Shown here: piece by piece, positions 37,501 through 45,806 of the stretch | Layout: each line of letters opens with the position of its first letter | How positions within the stretch are numbered: the first letter of the stretch is position 1 | Source of the DNA: Apostichopus japonicus | Lineage: Eukaryota; Echinodermata; Holothuroidea; Aspidochirotida; Stichopodidae | Assembly (NCBI RefSeq): GCF_037975245.1 | Contig: NC_092576.1 | Location: forward strand, 6,180,001 to 6,244,000 | Direction of reading: 5' to 3' | DNA length: 64,000 nt | Position numbers and translations under genes: made by a program | Notes under the pieces: generated by a model | What the model saw: only the letters and a program-made list of their open reading frames with translations | Databases searched by the model: none | What the model was told of the DNA's origin: nothing

Positions 37501-38381
37501 TTATTACCATATTCTACTCACTACCAGGTTTTGAAAATCGAAAATGTTCTTTAATATCCAGTATTGCAATTAGCTGATAGTTATAGTCCACCAGTTGACA
37601 TGACAACTGTAGCCGGGACTCCTCAATGCAAATTAGGATTAGGTGTACACATCTCATATGTAAGGAATTGTAGGCAGTAATTAAATGTTGATTTATGAAA
37701 AGTAAGATTACATTCACCCATCTTGTATGAAAGGATTGTTATCCTAAATTTTGTAAAGTATTGGTGTTTGCTTTGGTGTTAAACATTAGTTGTGACACCA
37801 AAGAAACCCACCTTAAGTACATATACTGTATTCATGTCTCATTGCAGTGGAAAACAATCACCTGCTCACCCTTCAATCACCTGCTTGAAATAGGCATTCT
37901 GAGAGTTACCGCAGATTGTATTTTAGTCTCATTGCAAACGCTTTTTGCCCCTGGGTGTAAGAAACACATCACTGTTGTCTCACATTTCTGGATATTCATT
38001 GCATAAAGCAGGATTAATTAATTTTATGTTGAGTAATGTATTCAAAATACTTACAATTTCCTTTCTTTGAACCCTACAGCCATCATCAAATCTTTTGATC
38101 AGCTAAAGCGGAACTTATCAGAACACCTTGATGTAGACCAATCTACCATGCTGGCAAATATTATCCAACTTCCTCAGGAAGAAATTACTGATATCAAAAA
38201 GCACAAAACACCAGGAAATCTTTTGATGGAGAAACTGACCAAAAATGCATTGATTTCTCCCACAAACATCGCAAAATTGGAAAATGCCTTAACAGAACAA
38301 GGAAATGAAGAATGTGCAAAACTTGTCAGAGATTTTAGATGGAAAAATCCTGTAGTTCAAGCAACAATGTGCACAGAATAA
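17760..38381 (+). CDS. Gene A: propeller, DED, coiled-coil, two ZU5-UPA-death-fold modules (PIDD/UNC5CL-like scaffold)
   Basis: Nineteen exons chain with matching phases and GT-AG borders to a stop at 38,379-38,381, giving 1,715 codons plus an unseen N-terminus. Order: beta-propeller; DED-like; coiled coil of 14-residue repeats; DED-like; ZU5; UPA; DED-like; UBA-like; ZU5; UPA; DED-like. ZU5-UPA plus a death fold is the core of PIDD1, UNC5 and UNC5CL, which assemble caspase or NF-kB signalling complexes or act as receptors. No transmembrane segment or signal peptide is seen, so a cytoplasmic scaffold is inferred. Alternatives: two adjacent genes, the first ending at 31,532 by read-through of the 31,424 donor, or alternative isoforms of one gene. 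The exact function is not known. Confidence 0.75.
18775..18970. repeat. Interspersed intronic repeat, (TG)n-containing family
   Basis: Contains ctgaaagcaaaggaacct, a TG-rich tract, then gcacgataactcaacagg and caaacttggtatggtgaag. Diverged relatives sit at about 20,090, 23,745, 33,115, 36,160, 39,340, 57,345 and 62,660, mostly in introns of genes A and B. No coding capacity and no clear ends, so the class is unknown. Confidence 0.6.
19500..19582. repeat. (TA)n microsatellite, long allele
   Basis: About 80 bp of nearly pure TA dinucleotide. The orthologous tract in copy B (about 58,073-58,112) is about half as long. Confidence 0.95.
20253..20523 (+). CDS. Gene A exon: death-effector-like domain 1
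   Basis: Acceptor ttatag, phase 0; donor g/gtatgt, phase 1. Ninety codons give a six-helix pattern typical of DED-like folds (NLLKCSDALIEKDDCQKLLDYL, SSLVHHLREAGKVSYDD, YLMTACSDKGLSKLMTVL). DEDs recruit partners by homotypic contact. It carries no clear RxDL charge motif, so whether it is DED or another death fold is open. Confidence 0.7.
21240..21976 (+). CDS. Gene A exon: coiled coil made of 14-residue repeats
   Basis: Acceptor tttgtttcag, phase 1; donor gag/gttaga, phase 0. About 16 tandem 14-residue units of the type EERQQLTGRLKTTE or EERQQLKDTLQATE. Fourteen residues equal two heptads, so Leu/Phe positions recur in register and predict one long coiled coil for dimer or oligomer formation. 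At DNA level it is a 42-bp coding minisatellite. The copy in gene B is 348 bp longer. Long open frames on the opposite strand here are by-products of the repeat. Confidence 0.85.
22901..23038 (+). CDS. Gene A exon: coiled-coil extension
   Basis: Acceptor tacatgacag, donor attg/gtaagt, phase 0 on both sides, 46 codons. Charged, Leu/Ala-rich helix (ELEKAKSSLRATKIELEK, EAMALQEVLKQNREALHQQA) continuing the coiled coil without the 14-residue repeats. Confidence 0.75.
23446..23530 (+). CDS. Gene A exon: short acidic linker
   Basis: Acceptor tttatttgcag, donor g/gtatga, phase 0 to 1, 28 codons, Ser/Thr/Glu-rich (SVTEEATILAERETLDIS). Conserved in place and length in gene B but with 15 of 85 bases different, far more divergent than earlier exons. 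Confidence 0.65.
23745..24020. repeat. Interspersed intronic repeat, (TG)n family
   Basis: Carries ttgccgatggcagaaggaat, gtgtgtgtttgtgacacttg and tcatatttggtatgtagg, the shared features of the family also found at 18,775 and 33,115. The intron from 23,531 to 26,038 otherwise holds no recognised feature except the repeat at 25,260. Confidence 0.5.
25260..25790. repeat. Degenerate direct repeats in intron
   Basis: Three diverged versions of a block with cttccaccaaaa-caatggg, cttg-a-tcactata and aagcc begin near 25,308, 25,430 and 25,700, each followed by a tatctcatgtttacaagg-like stretch. They look like an inverted-orientation relative of the (TG)n family. Confidence 0.45.
26039..26362 (+). 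CDS. Gene A exon: death-effector-like domain 2
   Basis: Acceptor catttcag, donor g/gtaagg, phase 1 on both sides. The core is LMVNVAENLTLDSTLKLA, FGLPPAETDMLRRV, GITLIKFMKTRNIINMYDV and LQKGLVYIHLNQTNEDLL. The helix pattern and the isolated-Gly/Ile-Ile-turn of helix 4-5 fit a DED. A short Ser/Gln/Pro-rich tail follows before the ZU5 exon. Confidence 0.75.
27095..27577 (+). CDS. Gene A exon: ZU5 domain 1
   Basis: Acceptor tgttttcag, donor g/gtaaga, phase 1 on both sides. After an acidic/basic linker of about 60 residues comes the ZU5 beta-sandwich: GGTISIMGVHLTIPEGAL, VIAVKVIYDP, MTPLIKLEPEGLILKKPAQL and TIPHSA. These match the GG-x-V-x-IPxGA and P-x-L-x-KP-x-x-L-x-IPHCA-like hallmarks of the family. 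In PIDD and UNC5 this domain packs on UPA and the death domain. Confidence 0.88.
27759..27985 (+). CDS. Gene A exon: UPA domain 1, part 1
   Basis: Acceptor cgttatag, phase 1; donor aag/gtgagg, phase 0. Encodes the first UPA strands (DIGWELDTEKI-like start WELDTEKIRLDI, LSYVFVNLV, KHIFRIVPFI, ADVLITVCFCKD). The position of the PIDD-type HFS cleavage motif reads L-S-Y-V-F here. Confidence 0.75.
28556..28720 (+). CDS. Gene A exon: UPA domain 1, part 2
   Basis: Acceptor ttatgttttag, donor aag/gtttgt, phase 0 on both sides, 55 codons (LCLGDYTTFSITRTLNNG, YIDLIMSTTPGDGYHLTT). Corresponds in order to 35,204-35,341 of the second module. Confidence 0.65.
29473..29625 (+). CDS. Gene A exon: UPA domain 1, part 3
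   Basis: Acceptor tctattag, donor aag/gtgagc, phase 0 on both sides. It is 153 bp, exactly the length of its counterpart at 35,834-35,986. Encodes strand-like HQFRLGRDKDGDTDMVDVKL. Confidence 0.65.
30373..30421 (+). CDS. Gene A exon: UPA-DED linker 1
   Basis: Small 49-bp exon, acceptor tttctttcag, donor g/gtgagt, phase 0 to 1 (VKNILLSPESQKFLNP). Its role and phase match the 61-bp exon at 37,395. Confidence 0.55.
31141..31424 (+). CDS. Gene A exon: death-effector-like domain 3
   Basis: Acceptor ctcactttcag, phase 1; donor cag/gtaaac, phase 0. Helical: YKKMRGDIGKLLDKEHCK, WFALTPAENDQIQRAAES, MLMEILDERELIMPDRM and MYDGLRDIRFNEGVTLLL. This closes the first ZU5-UPA-death-fold module. If the donor is skipped, the frame runs on for 35 more codons to a stop at 31,530-31,532, giving a shorter protein that ends here. 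Confidence 0.72.
31794..31965 (+). CDS. Gene A exon: UBA-like domain
   Basis: Acceptor cattgtttcag, phase 0; donor g/gtaaat, phase 1. The segment LKKLIEEGYQRQNVQSALKL and HGKLVLGRRIL follows the UBA pattern (hydrophobic helix 1, G-[FY] turn, V-x-x-AL helix 2, A/G-x-x-IL helix 3). A UBA would give ubiquitin binding to the scaffold. Short domain, judged by eye. Confidence 0.55.
32417..32740 (+). CDS. Gene A exon: ZU5 domain 2
   Basis: Acceptor ctcctctag, donor g/gtgtgt, phase 1 on both sides. Clear ZU5: DQHGGEVVIAGVILRVPAGA, SLWVSTDP, LTPFVKFGPESLTLQKPVTL and IIPHCALTPADQ. Shorter linker than ZU5 1. Confidence 0.88.
33115..33450. repeat. Interspersed intronic repeat, (TG)n family
   Basis: Shows ttgccagaagcaaaaggaat, gtgtgtgtgtgacacttgtt, cttcaaacttggtttgtgg and ttgtaaacacgataactc in the family order, followed by ggtcacatgaggtgaac. 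It fills part of the intron 32,741-34,076. Confidence 0.55.
34077..34336 (+). CDS. Gene A exon: UPA domain 2, part 1
   Basis: Acceptor cgttaccag, phase 1; donor aaa/gtaagt, phase 0. A nearer AG (34,080) would break the frame, so the upstream one is chosen. Contains FACQ-like start SMNSQHFAVEAGKPCLIGL, VCVLPIVNRVSESGDQLTI and WFYNDDSLEHK. The motif HFA (34,166-34,174) lies where PIDD/UNC5CL-type proteins carry HFS. Confidence 0.75.
35204..35341 (+). CDS. Gene A exon: UPA domain 2, part 2
   Basis: Acceptor attttaacag, donor gtg/gttagt, phase 0 on both sides, 46 codons (NEEIYQQKGSIIQNPVSVQL, STLQVCTNSSTSQCKPRQV). Counterpart of 28,556-28,720. Confidence 0.65.
35834..35986 (+). CDS. Gene A exon: UPA domain 2, part 3
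   Basis: Acceptor ccccaaag, donor cag/gtaact, phase 0 on both sides, 51 codons ending KFSKNLFKLSIELQ. Same length and phase as 29,473-29,625. Confidence 0.65.
36160..36640. repeat. Interspersed intronic repeat, two tandem copies
   Basis: The order cttgtaaacatgatatctc, ggtaggtagatg, cccaatgatgtgtagatg, tgcatattaatgagtgggc occurs at 36,210-36,310 and again, diverged, at 36,490-36,610. It lies in intron 35,987-37,394 and relates to the blocks at 39,340. Confidence 0.55.
37395..37455 (+). CDS. Gene A exon: UPA-DED linker 2
   Basis: Acceptor cctcttcacag, donor t/gtgagt, phase 0 to 1 (KLRHNDQITSPFQLILPE). Parallel to the 49-bp exon at 30,373. Confidence 0.55.
38080..38381 (+). CDS. Gene A last exon: death-effector-like domain 4
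   Basis: Acceptor accctacag, phase 1, running to a TAA stop. Six-helix pattern: IIKSFDQLKRNLSEHLDV, MLANIIQLPQEEITDIKK, NLLMEKLTKNALISPTNI and LENALTEQGNEECAKLV. It takes the position of the C-terminal death domain of UNC5/PIDD. A possible polyadenylation signal aataaa lies at 38,928-38,933. Confidence 0.72.
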
Positions 38382-41300
38382 TGCCTGAAATCATATTGTG
38401 GGTTATTGTAGGCAAGAAACGATATTAACATATCACCAGCGGTGATGTAACCAGGAATTTGTTCACTTGAGAGGGGGAGAGCAAGTCAGCAAGTCTTTCT
38501 GTATTCACTGTTCATTACAGTCAGAGCTTATACAAACAGGAATATGTGCTGAATTGCACCTGTAGGAGTTTCGTATATACAATACTCTTCTTCCCCTCTG
38601 ACATGGTTATGTATGTAAATACTCTATGTGACTATATACTCTATTCTTACCTTTGATAAGAAAGCAATAACAAGTAACCTTTGCATTCATGTGTCTATGC
38701 GTGTGTGCAGTGCTTACCACTTCAGTCTATTACAAGCCGACTGATATTCATATATATTTACATGTTAATAATTTTCACCAACGAAATCTTAAGAATTCTA
38801 TTGTTTACAGCCAATGTCTTACACTGAAACACTGACCCACTTGATGAGGAAATTCAGGTATCTATTTCGGCTGGATGGTATTGGAACATCAGTTACCCCC
38901 TTCATTAGTTATTTTTAGGGCCGAACAAATAAACCGTAAGGACTTACTAAATTAAAAGTCCAAAAATCTGTACACACACAATCCGTTTGTGACTAATTAC
39001 AGACCCCTCAACAAATTCTTTATGAGCAACAACTACCAATTCCACCAACATATATAATCCGTTCTTCCTTTTCTTTGTTTCTTAATCCACTTATTGTTTA
39101 CTGATGGTACCCGATACTTATTCCATCAGTGCCCCTCGTACTTATCTAGCGTCATACTTTCATTGTATTGCATTTTGTACTTTTCATTCCAGTGCCAAGT
39201 ATTGCTCACAGAGGTCCTAGGAGGACCAAACATTCCAATATACTTTCTAATAGAGTTCTCCTTATCAATTATGAGTCATATCTTATTTCTCTGCTTTTGT
39301 AGTTCACATGGATTTTCTTTATTATGTAATGTCATGATATTGTGTGTGTGCGTGTGTGGTGCCCAGCTTGTAAACATGATATCTCAAGATAGGAAATATG
39401 GTTAATTTCCATACCTGGCATGTGGATGCATTGGAGTGAGCAAAATAAACCTATTGTTTTTGGTGGAGGTCAATGGTCAAATGCTGAAAACATTGTAATC
39501 AATACCTCATGATAGGATGTTTGAATACTTGTTTATACTTGGCATGTATATGTGTAGAAGAAACCTACAGTTTTTCGTAGAGGTCGAAGGTCATCTGAGG
39601 TCACCAGACATAAAAAAATGCAAACATTGTAAGCAGGATGTATCCAAATAGGAGGCATAGATACTTCTCATACTTATCACGTGCTTGTGTTATATTGAGT
39701 ACGAATGTCATCAGAGGTCAAATATTGAAAACCTTTTAAACATGATATCTCAAGGTATGAATCATGAAAAGATCTCATACTTGGTATCGGGATGCATCAC
39801 AAGTTTCAGCTAGAGATTTATATTCTTTCAGGGATGCAAGAGGTGTGTATTGCCCCGTAGAGTAGACCGACTCGTGTTTATCATGCAATAGTATAATTGT
39901 TAAACAAAATAGTGGTTCAGGACATTAATATTATAAGAGCTATTTCTAGTGAACAAGCAGAAGTCTATAGTGTAATGATATTATCGAAACCTTCATGCAT
40001 TCCGGTTATTGCCTCAGTACGTGTTTGGGATTGTAGGGAAAAGTTAGACGGGTTCTGACATAAAGAGGTTGGTATAAAGTCAGTAGGAGAGGTGAACTTA
40101 AAGTTTCAGCTAGAGATCTATCTTGTTTCAGAAATGCATAGTCCTGTTTGCGGGGATCAGTATTAACTGATTAGTATTAGCTTACCATTCGTAAGAAGAT
40201 CCCCTACTGGTCCCAGGGCTGTCGGTCATCAGATGATTGAGGTAATACGGACCTGATGATAAATAGTAAACTGTTCGTACTTTCCTTATACCTTAATGAC
40301 TAAGTTCTCCCCTGCAGACGATGTTTGCCCATTGTGAAACTAAAACAAATGAAACAATGAACAAAATGAAGGTAAAACAACATATGCAGTTTCAATAGAA
40401 TAACCAATTGGAATAGAAAGATGAGTGAGGTGAGAGCATGAGGAAGAAATGGGCAGTTGCATTGTTAATCGTTATAACAAATCTACATGCATATACTAGC
40501 CAATAAATCAAGAACAATTTTACATCTTTGTAATCAATTTTTGCCAAACCGTGTTCTGGAGTTGCTTTTGATATTTTGCGATACGGATGTTCAAAATCCC
40601 ATAACTGTATAGGTTACTATAGGTTACTCGCAATGTTGATGGATCAGTCATGTTCCATTTCAAATATTGGAAGTTCAAGGGTCAATATATTACCCGGCCT
40701 GCAGTCGAGCTGCATCGGCTGAACCCCTACGTGTACCCTATACCTGCCTCACACAGCTAAAGAAAAAAATCTGGAGAAAGACAATACAAGAAAGAATTAG
40801 AAAACAATATGTTTCTGTTGATAACAAAATGGCGGTATGAAAACACATCAGAATGCCCATGCACTGGACACTTCTTCAAATACAATTCTCAATGCCTTCT
40901 CATTTACACCTTTTCTCTACTTCTCTAGAATCACCAGGAAAACAAATGCATGTAATTCAAACTTAATCATTTAACACATAATCAATAGTGAACCTAGTCA
41001 ATGACTATATCTGCCCAATAGTATTAGAGGCTTTCCTGACATCAACTCATAACAACAATTTCCCTTCTAATGCACCTTACTTCACGACAGGTTTTTTTTT
41101 CTTTCATTTTAATAGACTTTTCCAACACTATCAACTATAATAATGAATGAATCGGTAACCTTGCTCAATACAAGAACATCACGCATGTGTATATTTGCTT
41201 GTACAGTATTAGGCTAACATTCCATGGTGGTGATCATTTGTTTACTATACGATCTACAATACTGCACTAGTTACGCTAACACGTATAGATACATAATGAA

Positions 41301-42009
41301 TGCAATGACATTATAGCCTACACTACTTAATTATCAGCATTGCCTACGCTACATATAACAAATGACCGAACTGTTCTACTAGTTTTTGATTGGTTATGTA
41401 GTATGTACACAGTCATCGCACTCTTATGATACAGAAATACCATTCTAAACATGTCTAACACTGTTAACGAACGTACCTGGTGAAACACATACAAGAATAG
41501 ATTAGAACACAATCTGTAGATAACAAAATGGCGATATAAAAACACATGGGATCGGAATAAACTCCAAGTCAGCGTAGCAAAGTTAGTTGGTGGCGCTAGT
41601 TTTCAACGTATAATTTCATACCCATACAAACATTTTAGACATTTTCAATTTGCTTTGATACAATATGTAGAATTGAAAACAGTGTCTGAACGGCGACATG
41701 TTGAGGTTTCCAACCCAGTTACTCGCATATAAACAGACGTAGGGCATGATGGGGAGGGGATGTGTTATTAAGTGGGGTGTGTTATGGGAGGAGAGGAGTT
41801 TCATCAATTACAAACCTCGCTTGATTATTACTCGTTAGGGGAGTGGGCAAATCTGCCGATCCGTTATATAAAAAAAACTGATTTAGAAGATAGGTCTTAC
41901 CTTGAACTTATCTTCACTATTTCCAAGAAAGTTGTGGTGCATTGTCAGGGGAATTATAATCAAGTACCTTCCCCTCACGCGTAAAAAGTTCAGTCCCATC
42001 AGTATAACG
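38382..42009. other. Intergenic region, repeats only
   Basis: No exon recognised. Contains the 3' flank of gene A, a block of the (TG)n/ctcaagata repeat family (39,340-39,800), two direct repeats of gtttcagctagagat about 305 bp apart (39,798 and 40,103), and two diverged copies of gataacaaaatggcg with neighbouring sequence (40,823 and 41,520). From about 41,560 it leads into minisatellite B. Confidence 0.6.
39340..39800. repeat. Interspersed repeat, ctcaagata family, about 4 units
   Basis: Units of about 100-130 bp each carry aacatgatatctcaagata or a variant, then catacttggcatgtggatgc, then gaggtcaaaggtcat. A TG-rich tract precedes the first. Related blocks sit in introns of gene A. Confidence 0.55.
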
Positions 42010-42430
42010 TTATCTATTCTTGTTCTGATTTCGAACCTTGACTGGCTAAGACAGTACAGTTAGGTAGCATTCAGTCCCATCAGTATAACGTTGTCTATTC
42101 CTTGTTCTGATTTCGAACCTGTGACTGACTTTGACCGTACAGCTAGGTAGTAGCATTCAGACCCATCAGTGTAACGTTATCTCTTCTTGTTCTGATTTCA
42201 AACCTGTGACTGGTTTAGACCGTACAGTTAGGTAGTAGCATTCAGTCCCATCAGTATAACGTTATCTATTCTTGTTCTGATTTCGAACCTGTGACTGGCT
42301 TTGACCGTACAGTTAGGTAGCATTCAGACCCATCTGTAAGTTTGTGCATTTTTGTTGTTCTGATTTCGAACCTGTGGCTGGTTTAGACCAAACAGTTAGG
42401 TAGTAGCATTCAGACCCATCAGTAACATTT
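42010..42430. repeat. Minisatellite array B, about 5 units
   Basis: Units begin near 42,025, 42,107, 42,191, 42,276 and 42,360 with the same 83-85 bp consensus as array A, which has about twice as many. Left edge of segmental copy B. Confidence 0.85.
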
Positions 42431-42603
42431 TGCATTTGATGTTTTAATTGCCCATACATTCTGGAAGGGTTACTGCCTTGCTGTGGACCTGTGACAGGTT
42501 TAGAAATAGTTACCTTTAATGTATATTATGTATCTGATTCCAAAGCGTTGTTCATATGTGGTATTAATTGTGCAAACAATCTGGAGGAATTGACGCCTTG
42601 GTG

Positions 42604-42972
42604 CAGTGGCGTAGGAAGGTACTTTTGAGTGGGGGGGGGGCTGAAGACTGATGGCCGGCCTGGGGGAGGGGTCTAAGGGGAGGGGGTGTCCCCCTCCCCT
42701 TTGGAAATTATTTGCATTTCCAGGTGGCCTCAGATGCAATTTGGTGCAATATAGCACACTTCGAACACCCACTCCATTTCGTAAATAATTTTGCGTTTTC
42801 ACCTGGCCTTAGATGCAATTTGGTGCTCCAAATGAGATTTTTTTTCTCATTTGGAAATGAAAAAGGGGTTTTCTGACTTGCGAAGCGGGGGGCGGAATAA
42901 TACTTCCGCCCCTCCATATTTTTCACTGGGGGGTCTGGCGCCCCCAGCCCCCCCCCGGTTCCTACGCCCTTG
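42604..42972. mobile_element. hAT MITE, counterpart of 7,337
   Basis: Same termini as the A copy. The right flank keeps cgttcaag (42,973-42,980), but the left target copy is gone because about 25 bp before the element are missing relative to A. This shows the deletion happened after the duplication. Confidence 0.88.
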
Positions 42973-43238
42973 CGTTCAAGTGATTCTCGACATGATTATG
43001 AATCATAACGTTAGAAACCTATATAGTACCAATGGACCCTTGTTAAATATGATAAATATGATGTTCACGGTATAGAGATATATAAAGAATCGAAGAACTA
43101 CTTATCCATCAGTCCCGCCCTACCATGGAAAACAAATGTCATCATCACAATACCATATTGAACTCGAATCCTAATCAAGCACCGATCGCCAAAAGCTAGA
43201 AACATTCTTTCAGTGTGCGTAAATCATTTCATTTAGAG

Positions 43239-43534
43239 TAGGGTTGTCCAACCTTTTGATAAGGAGGGCTACCTCGAATGATTATGATAAAGAAGGGGCC
43301 GCGTGAGCCTATACAAGCTCCTGTGGCATATCGCCCAAAAGACCCCCATATTGCAGGAAATGACACTTTACAAGCCTTCTGATCTGTATCAAAACAATCT
43401 TCATGATCTCTGAAATTTATCAAGAAAGAATACCTGGGTAAAAGTACTTTTGTAAATTAATGAGGTTGGTGAGCCGGACGGGACCTTGCGGCGGGCCGCA
43501 CGGTGGCCCGCGGGCCGTAGTTTGGACAACCCTG
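43239..43534. mobile_element. hAT (Charlie-like) MITE, counterpart of 7,971, internally deleted
   Basis: Begins tagggttgtccaacc and ends tttggacaaccctg, with atttagag and atttagtg as flanking duplications. It is 296 bp against 390 bp in A, mainly through one internal deletion. Together with terminal changes it appears inactive. Confidence 0.85.
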
Positions 43535-44080
43535 ATTTAGTGTGTACAACTCAGTTCTCGATTACGGGTTTCGACCTTGATCGTGAAGAATCATTTCACG
43601 ACAGTCCTGACGTCACATCATTTTCAGAATCCGTTGGTGCGGTGGTGTGCTGCAATAATGTGTGTTTGTACGACGTGGCAGGTTTGTTAATATAACAGAT
43701 ATCAGCCTCGTTATGAGTTTAAAAAAAAAACTATAATTTGAGTGTGTGTAGAAAAGATATTGCAATTACTTTATCAAATAAGCCATATTGTGCAAGTAAG
43801 ATAATTTTTCCTGTACTAAGAATTTAAACCGAAAAAAAGATATTGCTTTCCTTTCCTTTCACAATATCTTATGAAGTTAATATGCTAAAATCTTACTAGA
43901 CATCGATTAATTTGTCTCACGGATTCTTAATTTGTCGTTTTCTCTCCTTTCTCTTAAAGTATTCGTTTCCATTGTCGCACAATTTCTCAATCAAGATGAC
44001 GAGATGTTATTCACTATTATCACCAAGAACTGTACTATCAACTGATTGAATACGCCATCATTCGACCATTTGTATGTATA

Positions 44081-44302
44081 TTAGATCCTCCTGCAAGCAG
44101 GAACTCGCGAAGAAGCCTAATTGGCTTATCAAAGCCGCAAGCTGACCGAAGTCATTCTCTTACATTCACATTTAACGTCCATGATTATGAATTGTTAATT
44201 GTTAACAACTCTGTAACTGGACGACATACATTAATCTTGGAGTGACTCAAACTCGGGACCTTATGATTGAAAGGCACCGGCGTTAACCACTGAGCTAACA
44301 CA
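44081..44302 (-). mobile_element. tRNA-derived SINE (reverse), copy B
   Basis: Counterpart of 8,913-9,133, nearly identical, including the A-box-like and B-box-like segments read on the minus strand. Confidence 0.7.
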
Positions 44303-45604
44303 CCATTTGATGTATGATGTAATTCTTCTTAAGAATAAGATCACCTGACAAATCGTATTTCGTTATGTCATTAGCACATATACTGATATGAACAATATAC
44401 TAATTCATTATATCACTTTTAATTAAAAATGACCATAGATAACGAGACAAATGTTTGCGTATACGCCATTTTCTGAATTGTCTTTGCAAAGATTAAAGGT
44501 AGAGTCAATCTGACGACGAAACAGTGACCCGAGCACACAAAAGTAGGCCTATATTCATTCACAATTAATTAAATGTTCCTGTCTGTGTTGTAATGTTAAC
44601 TTCTTCTATAGTCATAAACATAGATCAAGTTTATTTTATACAAATAAACCAAGATTGCAAGGTATGAGTAAAAGTAGAGTTTCCCTTGGTATGGGTACGA
44701 TTACAAATCATTAACAGAGATCAGATTTGTTTTGCGTTTACATGTTATATGTTGTAGTGCGAGTAGAATTACGGACTGTGCCGAGGAGTTATTAATCACA
44801 GACAGGAAACTTAAGGAAAATTAGACAATAGGAATAGGTAGTAAAATTAATGTTGTACTTGAATATTTAGAATACATGTCGATTATTGGGAATAGTAAAA
44901 TAACTAGATGTGTTGATCTTATGTACTTGCAAAAGCAAGACAAAAACTGTTTCCCGCATCATATTGGCAGTATATGTAATAACATGCGTTCACAAGATTT
45001 CTTCTGGTCTATTACATAGTTTTCAGTTTACGATAAACTTATAGTAAAAGTTAAAAATGAAATATCTAATATTAAGTTTTTCTAAGAGTAGCTTTGTAAA
45101 ATGCTATAAGAATAATTGGTAGCGATGCTGGGCATGATATGTAAATAAGTCATTTAAGTCTCAGTAAGTCTTCTTTTTTGAAGATTCTATAACAGAATGG
45201 TAATTTAAATATTTGCAAGAAGTTTTTTTTTTAAATAACTCAATAGTGTTTTTTTTCTAGTGTTCATTTTTTTTTTTTTTTGGTCGACAATATTGAACAT
45301 ATATTTGCTGCATTTTGCCGACACTAATGTCCCTTTTTATCAATTGTATATGATATTATTTTCCTTCAACTTCAACACCGAAAAATCAAAAATATATCTT
45401 GTTTGACGTATTTATGTTTCCTTTCTTGGATCACCTGTAATCGTTTACCATTAGTAAAAGCAAACGAAGTTAGAGGGAACGGTACAAACATCTTACTATA
45501 GAACTCTGGCAAACTCAGTGAAAATATCGTGTTATTTGTTGAATAACACAGGAATTATGTTTTGGCTGTCTTATTTATTCACGATCATTTCAACATTAAA
45601 ATGG
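44303..45604. other. Spacer, no gene seen
   Basis: Matches 9,134-10,446 of copy A with small indels and longer T runs near 45,270. No exon or additional element. Confidence 0.55.
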
Positions 45605-45806
45605 GAAGTAAGCAAGGGCGTAGGAACCGGGGGGGCTGGGGCGCCAGCCCCCCCCCCAGTGAAAAATATGGAGGGGCGGAAGTATCATTCTGCCCCCCCC
45701 CCCCCGCTTCGCAAGTCAGAAAACCCCTTTTCATTTCCAAATGAGAAAAAAATCTCATTTGGAGCACCAAATTGCATCTAAGGCCAGGTGAAAATGCAAA
45801 ATTATA

